From an uncultured Oscillospiraceae bacterium (GTDB lineage: Bacteria > Bacillota > Clostridia > Oscillospirales > Oscillospiraceae): a stretch of DNA of 5,543 nucleotides. Numbering within the stretch: the first letter of the stretch is position 1; each line of letters opens with the position of its first letter. The stretch is taken from the NCBI GenBank assembly GCA_934567115.1, contig CAKTJA010000091.1, positions 1-5,543 of the forward strand. The letters run 5' to 3'. Made by a program: the position numbers and the translations under genes. This document shows, piece by piece, positions 1 through 5,543 of the stretch. The notes under the pieces were generated by a model that saw nothing but the letters and a program-made list of their open reading frames with translations, did not search any database and was not told the origin of the DNA.

Positions 1-13
1 CTGGACGACGCCT

Positions 14-247
14 CTATTGCCGGCTGACTTCATTCAGCCGGAGCCTGCAAACAATTTTGCGCATAAATCTTGACGGAACCGCGGCGGACGTCCGCACAGC
101 GGCCGGTGCGTTCACCGCGCCGAAGATTGCCACCGCCATCAGCAGCGCCGCGCCGAACGTCAGCGTCCTGCGCCGCAGGACGAAAAAACGCGGCTTCACG
201 ATCTCCCGCTTGCCCCGTTTCCTCCCGCGATGAAAATGCAAAAACAT
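14..247 (-). CDS. Small basic single-pass membrane peptide, possible remnant of a PdaB-like anchor
   Basis: A 77-residue ORF. Residues 1-27 are very rich in Arg/Lys, one hydrophobic segment spans about 29-45 (TLTFGAALLMAVAIFGAVNA), and a short polar, basic tail follows, so an N-in single-pass or signal-anchor topology is expected. The stretch from KPRFFVLRRR to the AAVRTSAA region resembles, from memory, the N-terminal anchor of clostridial PdaB-type polysaccharide deacetylases, but no deacetylase domain follows: the frame stops 27 residues after APAAV. I chose ATG 247 because GGGGAGG (256-262) lies 8 nt upstream. ATG 253 is too close to that site, and GTG 199 would begin exactly at the family-like sequence but has only a poorly spaced GGGAG. 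It lies downstream of the MFS gene and a probable terminator. It could be a real small protein, a broken gene, or chance coding. No function is assigned. Confidence 0.35.
   Translation of the reverse strand: MFLHFHRGRKRGKREIVKPRFFVLRRRTLTFGAALLMAVAIFGAVNAPAAVRTSAAVPSRFMRKIVCRLRLNEVSRQ
20..41. repeat. Short inverted repeat, 8-bp stem
   Basis: CCGGCTGA (20-27) and TCAGCCGG (34-41) are perfect complements around a 6-nt spacer. No T-run follows on either strand, and the repeat lies inside the 3' end of the small minus-strand ORF, so it does not look like a standard terminator. Its role is unknown. Confidence 0.4.
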
Positions 248-295
248 CCGCATATCCTCCCCTAAGCTGTTTTAGTAGAGGGTATGCGGATGTTT
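242..295 (-). terminator. Long imperfect hairpin, probable terminator of the MgtC-MgtC-MFS operon
   Basis: The outer arms 242-254 and 283-295 are perfect 13-bp complements (AAACATCCGCATA against TATGCGGATGTTT). Inside them come a G·T pair, four more pairs (256-259 with 278-281), a 2x2 internal loop and a CTAA/TTAG stem (262-265 with 272-275) around a short loop. Read on the minus strand, the hairpin begins 31 nt after the MFS stop codon and is followed by TTTTTGCATTTTC, a rho-independent-like tail. The plus-strand side has no T-run, so termination should act on the leftward operon. The right half of the stem, as transcribed, contains the GGGGAGG ribosome binding site of the small downstream ORF. 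It could alternatively be a dispersed palindromic repeat. Confidence 0.55.
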
Positions 296-326
296 GGCAG
301 GACATGCGAAAAAGCTGCCCGTCGGC

Positions 327-1538
327 TCAGTATTTCTCCGGCGGGACGGTCGGGAAAACGCGCGCGCCGAGCACGGAGAGCACCAGTCCCAGCACGGTCA
401 GCGCCATCCAGCACGAGGGCAGGGCGATCCAGCCGAAGCGCGTGAGGAGCGTGCCGAGCGTGCCGGACATCAGCGACGCGCCGACATAGGTGGAAAAGTC
501 AAACGTGCCGACAAGCGTGGAGACGATGTTCCGCTTGGCAAAATACATCGGCAGATACGAGATCATGTACCAGTTGCTCGCGTTGATGACGGCGATGAGC
601 GCCGCGATCAGAAGCACCGTGACGATCGACGTCCGGTTCCCGCAGGCCATCATCACGCCCGTGATCACGCACGAGACCGCCAGCATGGCCATGAGCGAAT
701 GGCGCACGCTGTCGTGAAACACGCCCAACATGGCGCGCGCCGTAAACACACCGGCCAGCTTTGCAAAGGGAATGATCACCAGCAGGAGCAGCGAGCCGCT
801 GCCGAGCTCCAGCACGCTCTCGAAGATCTTGGGCAGCCAGAACACCGCCCCCTCCTGGATCGCGCCGACCATCAGGCACAGCGCACAGACCACAAACAGC
901 TTTTCGTGCACGAAGTCGCGCGCGACCTGCGGCAGCGGCGGGGCGTTTTTCTTTTCCCCCGTCTCCGCCGTAAAGGGCATTTTGCACGACATCACATACC
1001 ACGCCAACATCAGCAGCAGCGCGACGATGCCCGGCACAAGGAAGTACGGCAGGAATGTGCAGGGCTGGAACACGCTGCTCAGGATCACCCAGGAGATTAG
1101 GTAGCCCGTCACCGAGCAGGTGGACATGATCGTCGAGATGCTCTTTCGCTGCTCGGGCAACGAGTAGGCCGCCAGCAGTCGGAGCAGCGTGCTCCAAAAC
1201 ATCGACTGGCAAAAGCCGTTCAGGCCCCACAGAATGAGAAACACCAGCCCGGAGTGCTGCAGCGCGAGCACCACGTTGATCGTGCCCGTCATTGCCAGCG
1301 CGAGCATCAGGAAGCGGTGCAGGTTCACACGGTCGCCGACCGTTCCGTTGATAAGCTGACCGAGGGCATAGGTGACAAAATAGATGGAGCTCGCGATGCC
1401 AAGGTACTCCGTGCTCACCGTCAGGCCGACCGACAGCTTGTCGAGCGCCGTGGAAATGTTGACGCGGCACAGATAGGCCACCATGTAGGTCGCCCACGAG
1501 AGCAGCAGCACCAGCCGCAGTTTCTTTTTCTGATCCAT
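327..1538 (-). CDS. MFS transporter, OPA (organophosphate:phosphate antiporter)-like
   Basis: This 403-residue protein is almost entirely hydrophobic, with about 12 predicted membrane segments in two halves joined by a polar loop near residues 187-212 (AETGEKKNAPPLPQ). That length and shape are normal for the major facilitator superfamily. GTVGDRVNLHRF (65-76) matches the MFS loop 2-3 signature. AYLCRVNISTA (21-31) in TM1 places an Arg where GlpT/UhpT-type carriers have their TM1 substrate-site Arg, and NGFCQSMFWSTLLRLL (107-122) parallels the NGxxQGMGWPPxGR stretch of that group. I therefore infer an OPA-like inner-membrane carrier, possibly for a phosphorylated or other anionic solute. The substrate cannot be read from sequence, and the TM4 motif is diverged (no GMGWPP). 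ATG 1538 has AAAGGG (1548-1553) 9 nt upstream. It is the last gene of the operon, 37 nt after the second MgtC gene, and a probable terminator follows. Confidence 0.88.
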   Translation of the reverse strand: MDQKKKLRLVLLLSWATYMVAYLCRVNISTALDKLSVGLTVSTEYLGIASSIYFVTYALGQLINGTVGDRVNLHRFLMLALAMTGTINVVLALQHSGLVFLILWGLNGFCQSMFWSTLLRLLAAYSLPEQRKSISTIMSTCSVTGYLISWVILSSVFQPCTFLPYFLVPGIVALLLMLAWYVMSCKMPFTAETGEKKNAPPLPQVARDFVHEKLFVVCALCLMVGAIQEGAVFWLPKIFESVLELGSGSLLLLVIIPFAKLAGVFTARAMLGVFHDSVRHSLMAMLAVSCVITGVMMACGNRTSIVTVLLIAALIAVINASNWYMISYLPMYFAKRNIVSTLVGTFDFSTYVGASLMSGTLGTLLTRFGWIALPSCWMALTVLGLVLSVLGARVFPTVPPEKY

Positions 1539-1547
1539 ATTCCCGTT

Positions 1548-1553
1548 CCCTTT
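1548..1553 (-). promoter_or_regulatory. Ribosome binding site of the MFS gene
   Basis: AAAGGG on the minus strand lies 9 nt before ATG 1538. It is weaker than the AAGGAGG sites of the two MgtC genes, suggesting a lower initiation rate for the carrier. Confidence 0.6.
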
Positions 1554-1555
1554 CT

Positions 1556-1571
1556 CCGCCGCGCACGGCGG
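1556..1571 (-). other. Small GC-rich intercistronic hairpin
   Basis: CCGCCG (1556-1561) and CGGCGG (1566-1571) pair around a 4-nt loop in the 37-nt gap between the second MgtC gene and the MFS gene. As transcribed, the stem ends immediately before AGAAAGGG, the MFS ribosome binding region. No T-run follows, so it is not a terminator. It could tune mRNA stability or MFS translation, or be incidental in GC-rich DNA. Confidence 0.35.
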
Positions 1572-1575
1572 GCCG

Positions 1576-2271
1576 TCAGATCTCCTCGACGTTGATGACG
1601 CCGTCCGTCGCGCAGACGTCCGAAATGATCGAGCTGGCCGGGCACCGCTTGTTCAGACGCAGCGTGAAGAGCGCGCAGGCCGCGTCGTTCTTTTCGTTGC
1701 CCGGCTGACGGGTGATCTCCATGTTGGAGACCTTGACCTGCCGGTCGCGGTAGAGCTTGAGCACGCGGTCGAGCGCCGAACGGTCCTCATACTCCATGTA
1801 AAGGTTGACCTCCGGCGCGTTGGCCAGAATGTGGTATTCCAGCTTGGAAAACAGCAGCTCCGCCAGCAGGATCAGGCCCGTGGTCAGAAGTCCGCCCTCG
1901 TAAAAGCCCGCGCCGATGGCAAGGCCGACGATCGCGACCGTCCACAGGCCCGCCGCCGTCGTGAGTCCCTTGACGCGTTGACGGCGCGTGACGATGATCG
2001 TACCGGCGCCGATGAAGCCCATACCGGCGACCACGCCGGCGCCCAGACGCGCCGCGTCCAGATAGTAGCGCATGTACACCAGCCAGAACTCGCTCGTGAG
2101 CGTCGTCATAGCCGCGCCGAGGCAGATGAGGATGTGCGTGCGGAAGCCGGCGCTGCGCCGCTTGAATTCGCGCTCAATGCCGACGATGCCGCCGCAGAGC
2201 GTGCTGAGCACCAGCCGGAACGCCACGGAGGCGAGCGTAATGTCCCGCAGTCCATTAAAAATCGATAACAT
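1576..2271 (-). CDS. MgtC/SapB family membrane protein (second paralogue)
   Basis: At 231 residues this is the usual MgtC/SapB length. Family blocks appear in order: RLVLSTLCGGIVGIERE (19-35), RSAGFRTHILICLGAA (39-54), GMGFIGAGTIIV (83-94), and VKGLTTAAGLWTVAIVGLAIGAGFYEGG (100-127). These give about four to five membrane helices, then a soluble C-terminal domain (about 150-231, from ANAPEVNLYMEYEDRSALDRV) of the ACT-like type found in MgtC proteins. In pathogens MgtC supports growth at low Mg2+ and inside macrophages and has been linked to F-type ATP synthase inhibition; it is not an established Mg2+ transporter. Here the function is open. ATG 2271 has AAGGAGG 9 nt upstream. The gap to the first MgtC gene is 14 nt, so the two are almost certainly cotranscribed and probably translationally coupled. 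Confidence 0.92.
   Translation of the reverse strand: MLSIFNGLRDITLASVAFRLVLSTLCGGIVGIEREFKRRSAGFRTHILICLGAAMTTLTSEFWLVYMRYYLDAARLGAGVVAGMGFIGAGTIIVTRRQRVKGLTTAAGLWTVAIVGLAIGAGFYEGGLLTTGLILLAELLFSKLEYHILANAPEVNLYMEYEDRSALDRVLKLYRDRQVKVSNMEITRQPGNEKNDAACALFTLRLNKRCPASSIISDVCATDGVINVEEI
1897..1920. repeat. 24-nt identical stretch shared with the other MgtC gene (copy 1)
   Basis: The 24 bases here are identical to 2604-2627 in the other MgtC gene. On the minus strand they fall within the codons for the conserved AIGAGFYE motif. They could be a trace of shared ancestry or gene conversion, or reflect strong protein and codon constraint. Confidence 0.7.
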
Positions 2272-2280
2272 AACGGTCTC

Positions 2281-2287
2281 CCTCCTT
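2281..2287 (-). promoter_or_regulatory. Ribosome binding site overlapping the upstream stop codon
   Basis: AAGGAGG on the minus strand lies 9 nt before ATG 2271. Its first two bases (AA, 2287-2286) are the last two bases of the TAA stop (2288-2286) of the first MgtC gene. A ribosome terminating on the first gene would sit directly on this site, which favours coupled translation of the paralogues. Confidence 0.85.
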
Positions 2288-3011
2288 AAGTCTCGTCGAT
2301 CATGGTGACGCCTTTAACTTCAGAAAGCGCCGCCAATACCTGCGGATGCTGCTGGTGCGACGCCAGACGCACGCTCAGCACCGCGCTCGGATAGCGATGG
2401 TGCTCTTCCCCGCCGCGGTCGATCTCCACGCTGTAGATCTGCACGCCTTGCGCTTTCACTCTGGTGAGCAGCGGCCCGATTTCGTCGAGAGAGCGCATCT
2501 CCACATAGATGTTCATGTTGCGCGCGTTTTCCAGCAGGTACACCTCCACCACCGGCAGGAAGTGGATGCACAGGAAGATCAGCACGAACGCGATGACCAC
2601 GCACTCGTAAAAGCCCGCGCCGATGGCGATGCCCATGCAGGCCGACGCCCACAATCCTGCCGCCGTCGTCAGGCCCTTGACCTCCTGCCGGCCCGTGACG
2701 ATGATCGTGCCGGCGGCAAGGAAACCGATGCCGCTGTAGACCTTTGCCCCGAAACGGCTCACGTCCACCTGCTTTCCGGTCGTTGCCGCGATCTCCGCCC
2801 AGACCGTTCCGAGCTGGACAAAGAGATACTGGCTCAAAATGCTCGTTAGTGCCGAGCCAAGGCACACGAGCATGTAGGTGCGGAATCCTGCCGCACGGTG
2901 CTTTCGCCCGCGCTCCAGGCCGATCATGCCGCCAAAGAGCATGGCGAGCACCAGCCGCAGAAAAACCGACGCAAAATTTAGTTGGCGGAAATAGTCCAGA
3001 CTGCTTATCAC
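2286..3011 (-). CDS. MgtC/SapB family membrane protein (first paralogue)
   Basis: A 241-residue protein with the MgtC/SapB blocks in order: RLVLAMLFGGMIGLERGRKHRAAGFRTYMLVCLGSA is split between a TM1 block (19-34) and the AGFRT block (40-54), followed by GIGFLAAGTIIV (94-105) and VKGLTTAAGLWASACMGIAIGAGFYE (111-136). A soluble C-terminal domain of the ACT-like type covers about 160-241. Compared with its neighbour, it has about 11 extra residues in the loop near 66-88 (AEIAATTGKQVDVS), and Ala 99 (in FLAAGT) where the usual motif and its neighbour have Gly (FIGAGT). The start is GTG 3011, supported by a perfect AAGGAGG 8 nt upstream. It is the first gene of the leftward operon and diverges from the YcxB-like gene. 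Family assignment is firm; role (Mg2+ limitation response, membrane potential or ATP synthase modulation) is only suggested by homology. Confidence 0.93.
   Translation of the reverse strand: MISSLDYFRQLNFASVFLRLVLAMLFGGMIGLERGRKHRAAGFRTYMLVCLGSALTSILSQYLFVQLGTVWAEIAATTGKQVDVSRFGAKVYSGIGFLAAGTIIVTGRQEVKGLTTAAGLWASACMGIAIGAGFYECVVIAFVLIFLCIHFLPVVEVYLLENARNMNIYVEMRSLDEIGPLLTRVKAQGVQIYSVEIDRGGEEHHRYPSAVLSVRLASHQQHPQVLAALSEVKGVTMIDET
2604..2627. repeat. 24-nt identical stretch shared with the other MgtC gene (copy 2)
   Basis: Identical to 1897-1920 and in the same reading phase, coding on the minus strand for part of the AIGAGFYE motif of the first MgtC paralogue. The flanking bases diverge. Confidence 0.7.
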
Positions 3012-3019
3012 TTGACTCT

Positions 3020-3026
3020 CCTCCTT
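3020..3026 (-). promoter_or_regulatory. Ribosome binding site fixing the GTG start of the first MgtC gene
   Basis: AAGGAGG on the minus strand, 8 nt before GTG 3011, decides for this non-ATG start. I saw no convincing sigma-70-type -35/-10 pair for this operon in the 112-nt divergent gap. Candidate boxes on the minus strand match poorly, or would start transcription inside this site. Confidence 0.85.
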
Positions 3027-3053
3027 TTATTCTTTCTCATGCAAAATACGCCC

Positions 3054-3083
3054 TTGCAAACCACATGCGATATCCCGTATAAT
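3054..3083 (+). promoter_or_regulatory. Sigma-70/SigA-type promoter of the YcxB-like gene
   Basis: TTGCAA (3054-3059) and a perfect TATAAT (3078-3083) are separated by 18 nt. Transcription would begin near 3090, giving a leader of about 33 nt. An in-frame ATG at 3082 lies inside the -10 box and so cannot be in the message, which rules out the longer 195-residue reading of the downstream gene. Confidence 0.75.
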
Positions 3084-3108
3084 GAAAAGCACTACCCGGC
3101 CACGCGCC

Positions 3109-3115
3109 AGAAAGG
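3109..3115 (+). promoter_or_regulatory. Ribosome binding site of the YcxB-like gene
   Basis: AGAAAGG lies 8 nt before ATG 3124. Together with the promoter position it selects the 181-residue start over the upstream ATG at 3082. Confidence 0.7.
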
Positions 3116-3123
3116 TCCTCATT

Positions 3124-3669
3124 ATGCCGACAATCGATGTATCTTATGCCGTCACCGTTTCGGACTTCCGCAAAGCGACCTACTACGGTCTCTTTCTTCG
3201 CCACCGCCGCCCGCTGCAGATCATGTTCCTTGTTCTGGGCGTTTCCGTGATCTACGGCATCGGCGGCGCGCTCGGCTTCGGGACGGTGAATTATCTGGTG
3301 TTTTTTCTTGCGCTCGCCTATCTCATTTGGGGACTCCTGCTCTTCTCCGGCGCGGAAAAGAGCATCCGGCAATACCTTGCCTCCCCCGGCGCAACGCTCG
3401 GCTGCGAATACTTCGTCTTGATCGACGCGCACCATATCCGCATCCGTGTGCCGTCGCACAAAGGCGATGTCTCCTTTTTACTCAAGAAGCTGGCCTGTGT
3501 CTACGAGATCAGTTCCCTGTATCTGTTCTACGTCAACGCGCAGGAGGTCTATCTTCTCCCCAAGCGCGCCCTGACGGGCGAGCAGGCCGCCGCACTGCGC
3601 GCGCATTTGCGTGCCACGCTCGGCGACCGCTTCGCCAGCCGCTTTGAAAAGCACGGAAAGGGAAAATGA
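3124..3669 (+). CDS. YcxB-like two-TM membrane protein
   Basis: A 181-residue protein beginning MPTIDVSYAVTVSDFRKATYYG. After a short cytoplasmic-type N-terminus there are two adjacent hydrophobic segments, about 31-49 (LQIMFLVLGVSVIYGIGGAL) and 54-74 (TVNYLVFFLALAYLIWGLLLF), then a soluble C-terminal domain. That domain carries the pattern typical of YcxB-like proteins of Firmicutes: a strand-rich region ending in VYEISSLYLFYVNAQEVYLLPKRALT (126-151). These are small membrane proteins of unknown function, so none is assigned. The gene stands alone: its own promoter lies upstream, it diverges from the MgtC operon, and a strong terminator begins 6 nt after the TGA stop. The tail (FEKHGKGK) is strongly basic. 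Confidence 0.82.
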   Translation: MPTIDVSYAVTVSDFRKATYYGLFLRHRRPLQIMFLVLGVSVIYGIGGALGFGTVNYLVFFLALAYLIWGLLLFSGAEKSIRQYLASPGATLGCEYFVLIDAHHIRIRVPSHKGDVSFLLKKLACVYEISSLYLFYVNAQEVYLLPKRALTGEQAAALRAHLRATLGDRFASRFEKHGKGK

Positions 3670-3674
3670 AACTT

Positions 3675-3720
3675 CAAGAAGTCGGGAAACGCTGTTTCCC
3701 GACTTCTTGTTTTCTTTTGT
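3675..3720 (+). terminator. Strong rho-independent terminator, probably bidirectional
   Basis: A perfect 16-bp stem (3675-3690 with 3694-3709) closes on a 3-nt GCT gap, so the top pairs probably open to form the real loop. TTTTCTTTTGT follows on the plus strand, six nt after the YcxB-like stop. On the minus strand the hairpin is followed by TTTCATTTTCC after a short AAG, so it can also serve the converging TRAP permease gene, whose TAA stop is at 3732-3734. Confidence 0.92.
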
Positions 3721-3731
3721 CGCGCGGGCGC

Positions 3732-5543
3732 TTACTTGACCCCCGCCTGAGCCGCCTTGCGGTTCTCCATGCGGGTGATGATAAACGCCGCGGCAACAGC
3801 AATAATGCCGATGATGTCCGTCAGGTTGCCGGGGATGACCAGGCACAGACCACCGGCGCAGGAGAGCAGGCGCAGCGGCATGCTGAGCTTGCCGTTGAGG
3901 TAGCCGATGAAGCCGCCGCCGATGCCGACGAGACCGATGATTGCCGTGAGGATCATGGGCAGCGCCTCGAGGAACGTGCCGCCGATCATGATCATCTTCG
4001 GGTTCAGGGCAAACATGTACGGAATCAGGAACGCCGCAATGGCGAGCTTCGTCGCGTTGACGCCCGTCTTGAACGCGTTGCCCTTTGCGATCGCAGAACC
4101 GGCGTAAGCCGCCAGCGCCACCGGGGGCGTGATGTCCGCCACGATACCGAAGTAGAAGCAGAACATGTGCGCCGCGAGCAGCGGAATGCCCGCCTTGATG
4201 AGGATGGGCGCCGCGATCGTGGAGGTGATGAGGTAGTTCGACGTCGTGGAAACGCCCATGCCGAGGAGCAGGGAGGTGAACATCGCACACACGAGCGCGA
4301 GGAACACGTTGTTGCCGACGAGGTCAAAGATGCCGGCGCCGATGCGCTGGCCAAGGCCGGTGAGCGTGACCATGCCGATGATGATACCGGCGGTCGAGCA
4401 CGCGGTAGCCACGGAGATGACGCTGCGCGCCGCCTGCGGCAGAGCGTTGAAGATCTGCAGGAATGGCACGCGGGTGCCCTTACGCAGATAGGGCACGATC
4501 ACGCAGATCACGCAGCCAAGGAGCGCGGCACGGGTGATCGTGAAGCCCGCGAGCATGAGGTAAATGATCGCGACGAGCGGCAGGATCAGGTGGCCCTTAT
4601 CGCGCATCAGCGGCCCGATCTTGGGCAACTTTTCGCGCGGCAGGCCCTTGAGGCCGAGACGCTTCGCTTCGAGGTGCACGCTGATCCAGATACCGGTGAA
4701 GTACAGCAGAGCCGGGATGATGGCGATCATCATCAGCTCACGGTACGGCACGTTGCAGGTCTCGGAGATCAGGAACGCCGCCGAGCCCATGACCGGGGGC
4801 ATGATCTGGCCGCCGGTGGAGGCCGCCGCCTCGACCGCGCCGGCAAACTCCGGCTCGTAGCCGAGGGACTTCATCATCGGGATGGTAAAGGAACCGGTGG
4901 ACACCGTGTTCGACACGGAGGAACCGGAGACCGTGCCCTGCAGGGCGGAGGAAAGGACCGCGACCTTTGCCGGGCCGCCGGCCGCCCAGCCGGCCAGCGC
5001 GTTGGCCAGGTCAATGAAGAACTGGCCGATGCCGGTCTTTTCCAGGAACGCACCGAAGAGGATGAAGAGGAAGATGTAGGTCGAGCAGACGCCGAGCGGG
5101 TTACCGATCACGCCCTCAGTGGTGATAAAGAGGTGCGTGATGATGCGCTTGAGCGAGAAGCCGCGGTGCTGCAGGAAACCGGGCAGATACTTGCCCACCA
5201 TGCCGTAAACAAAGAAACAGGATGCGATGATCACGATCGGAGGGCCGACAACGCGCCAGCAGGCCAGCAGCACGAGCGCGATGCCGAGACCGGCCATGAT
5301 CGTATCGAGCATGGTGTAGGCGCCGGCGCGGAACTGCAGCGCGGAATAGTTCACGATAAAGTAACCGGCCACACAGGCAAACGTAGCGGCCAGAACGCAG
5401 TCATACCAGGGAAGCTTATGGCGGTCCGCCTTCTGCGTGGCGGGGTAGAGGAGGTAGGCCATGGTAATCGCCAGGCCGAGGTGGGTGTAGCGCAGGATCT
5501 GGAGGGGCACCTTGTTGGAAATGGACGCGTAGAGCTGGAACAG
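3732..5543 (-). CDS. TRAP transporter fused permease (DctQM / TAXI-type), 5' end outside window
   Basis: 603 codons are visible and the frame is open to the right edge, so the start is outside the window. A GTG at 5510 sits in mid-frame: the codons before it read LFQLYASISNK and continue the reading, so it is an internal Val. Numbering from the edge, helices at about 20-125 correspond to the small DctQ-like part. The large DctM part then shows GTVSGSSVSNTVSTGSFTIP (203-222), AAASTGGQIMPPVMGSAAFL (239-258), GMGVSTTSNYLIT (428-440) and VADITPPVALAAYAGSAIA (468-486). These are hallmark stretches of fused TRAP permeases. They import organic anions by Na+ (or H+) symport, using a periplasmic or lipoprotein TAXI-type binding protein, which I expect upstream beyond the window. 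The substrate is not readable. The C-terminal 90 residues add further helices, as is usual for the fused class. The gene converges on the YcxB-like gene and shares its terminator. Confidence 0.95.
   Translation of the reverse strand: MFQLYASISNKVPLQILRYTHLGLAITMAYLLYPATQKADRHKLPWYDCVLAATFACVAGYFIVNYSALQFRAGAYTMLDTIMAGLGIALVLLACWRVVGPPIVIIASCFFVYGMVGKYLPGFLQHRGFSLKRIITHLFITTEGVIGNPLGVCSTYIFLFILFGAFLEKTGIGQFFIDLANALAGWAAGGPAKVAVLSSALQGTVSGSSVSNTVSTGSFTIPMMKSLGYEPEFAGAVEAAASTGGQIMPPVMGSAAFLISETCNVPYRELMMIAIIPALLYFTGIWISVHLEAKRLGLKGLPREKLPKIGPLMRDKGHLILPLVAIIYLMLAGFTITRAALLGCVICVIVPYLRKGTRVPFLQIFNALPQAARSVISVATACSTAGIIIGMVTLTGLGQRIGAGIFDLVGNNVFLALVCAMFTSLLLGMGVSTTSNYLITSTIAAPILIKAGIPLLAAHMFCFYFGIVADITPPVALAAYAGSAIAKGNAFKTGVNATKLAIAAFLIPYMFALNPKMIMIGGTFLEALPMILTAIIGLVGIGGGFIGYLNGKLSMPLRLLSCAGGLCLVIPGNLTDIIGIIAVAAAFIITRMENRKAAQAGVK

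Noticed and set aside
30..305. Minus-strand ORF of 91 codons through the long hairpin
   Set aside because: It encodes the two arms of the inverted repeat as TSAYP and GGYADV and otherwise low-information sequence. It lacks the hydrophobic anchor seen in the competing frame.
294..1100. Long plus-strand ORF of 268 codons opposite the MFS gene
   Set aside because: Its translation is dominated by His, Arg, Asp and Gln with no domain-like pattern, as expected from the antisense of a GC-rich gene. The minus-strand reading is a clear membrane transporter.
499..1566. Second long minus-strand frame (355 codons) overlapping the MFS gene
   Set aside because: Its Arg/Ala/Gly/His-rich composition without hydrophobic segments marks it as an out-of-frame shadow; no ribosome binding site or family motif supports it.
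3029..3059. Minus-strand promoter TTGCAA with AAGAAT for the MgtC operon
   Set aside because: The spacer would be 19 nt, and transcription would begin at or inside the AAGGAGG site, leaving no usable leader.
3478..4290. Minus-strand frame of 270 codons spanning the TRAP 3' end and the YcxB-like 3' end
   Set aside because: It runs through the terminator hairpin and is rich in His/Arg/Gly; it is a shadow of the TRAP permease frame.
5508..5510. GTG as the start codon of the TRAP permease
   Set aside because: The frame stays open to the window edge with plausible family-like sequence (LFQLYASISNK) before it, and no ribosome binding site precedes the GTG.

Overview
This 5.5 kb window is GC-rich bacterial chromosome with strong AGGAGG-type ribosome binding sites. 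It fits a high-GC member of the Firmicutes/Clostridia, perhaps a gut Oscillospiraceae-type organism. That placement is inferred from Shine-Dalgarno style, a YcxB-like protein and general protein resemblance; no marker gene in the window proves it.

Layout, left to right. (1) 1-326 holds a small minus-strand ORF (14-247). It encodes a basic, single-pass membrane peptide resembling the secretion anchor of a PdaB-type polysaccharide deacetylase without its enzyme domain. A long imperfect hairpin (242-295) precedes it and probably ends transcription of the gene to its right. (2) 327-3011, minus strand, is a compact three-gene operon, transcribed right to left: a first MgtC/SapB-family membrane protein (2286-3011), a second diverged MgtC/SapB paralogue (1576-2271), and an MFS transporter resembling the organophosphate:phosphate antiporter (OPA) group (327-1538). 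Gaps are 14 and 37 nt, and the stop codon of the first MgtC gene overlaps the ribosome binding site of the second. (3) 3012-3123 is a divergent intergenic region with a good plus-strand promoter. (4) 3124-3669, plus strand, is a two-TM YcxB-like protein, followed at once by a strong 16-bp-stem terminator. (5) 3732 to the right edge, minus strand, is a fused TRAP transporter permease (DctQ-DctM type, TAXI-TRAP style). Its 5' end lies outside the window and it converges on the YcxB-like gene.

Nearly all the coding capacity is membrane protein. The MgtC pair with an OPA-like carrier suggests an inner-membrane ion or phosphate homeostasis operon, but the physiological link is inference. The TRAP permease belongs to a separate operon whose solute-binding protein is probably upstream, beyond the window. 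I saw no mobile element, CRISPR array, tRNA or rRNA. I do not see an obviously new multi-gene system. The points most worth a second look are the tandem MgtC paralogues with the carrier, and the hairpin that both looks like a terminator and buries the ribosome binding site of the small ORF.
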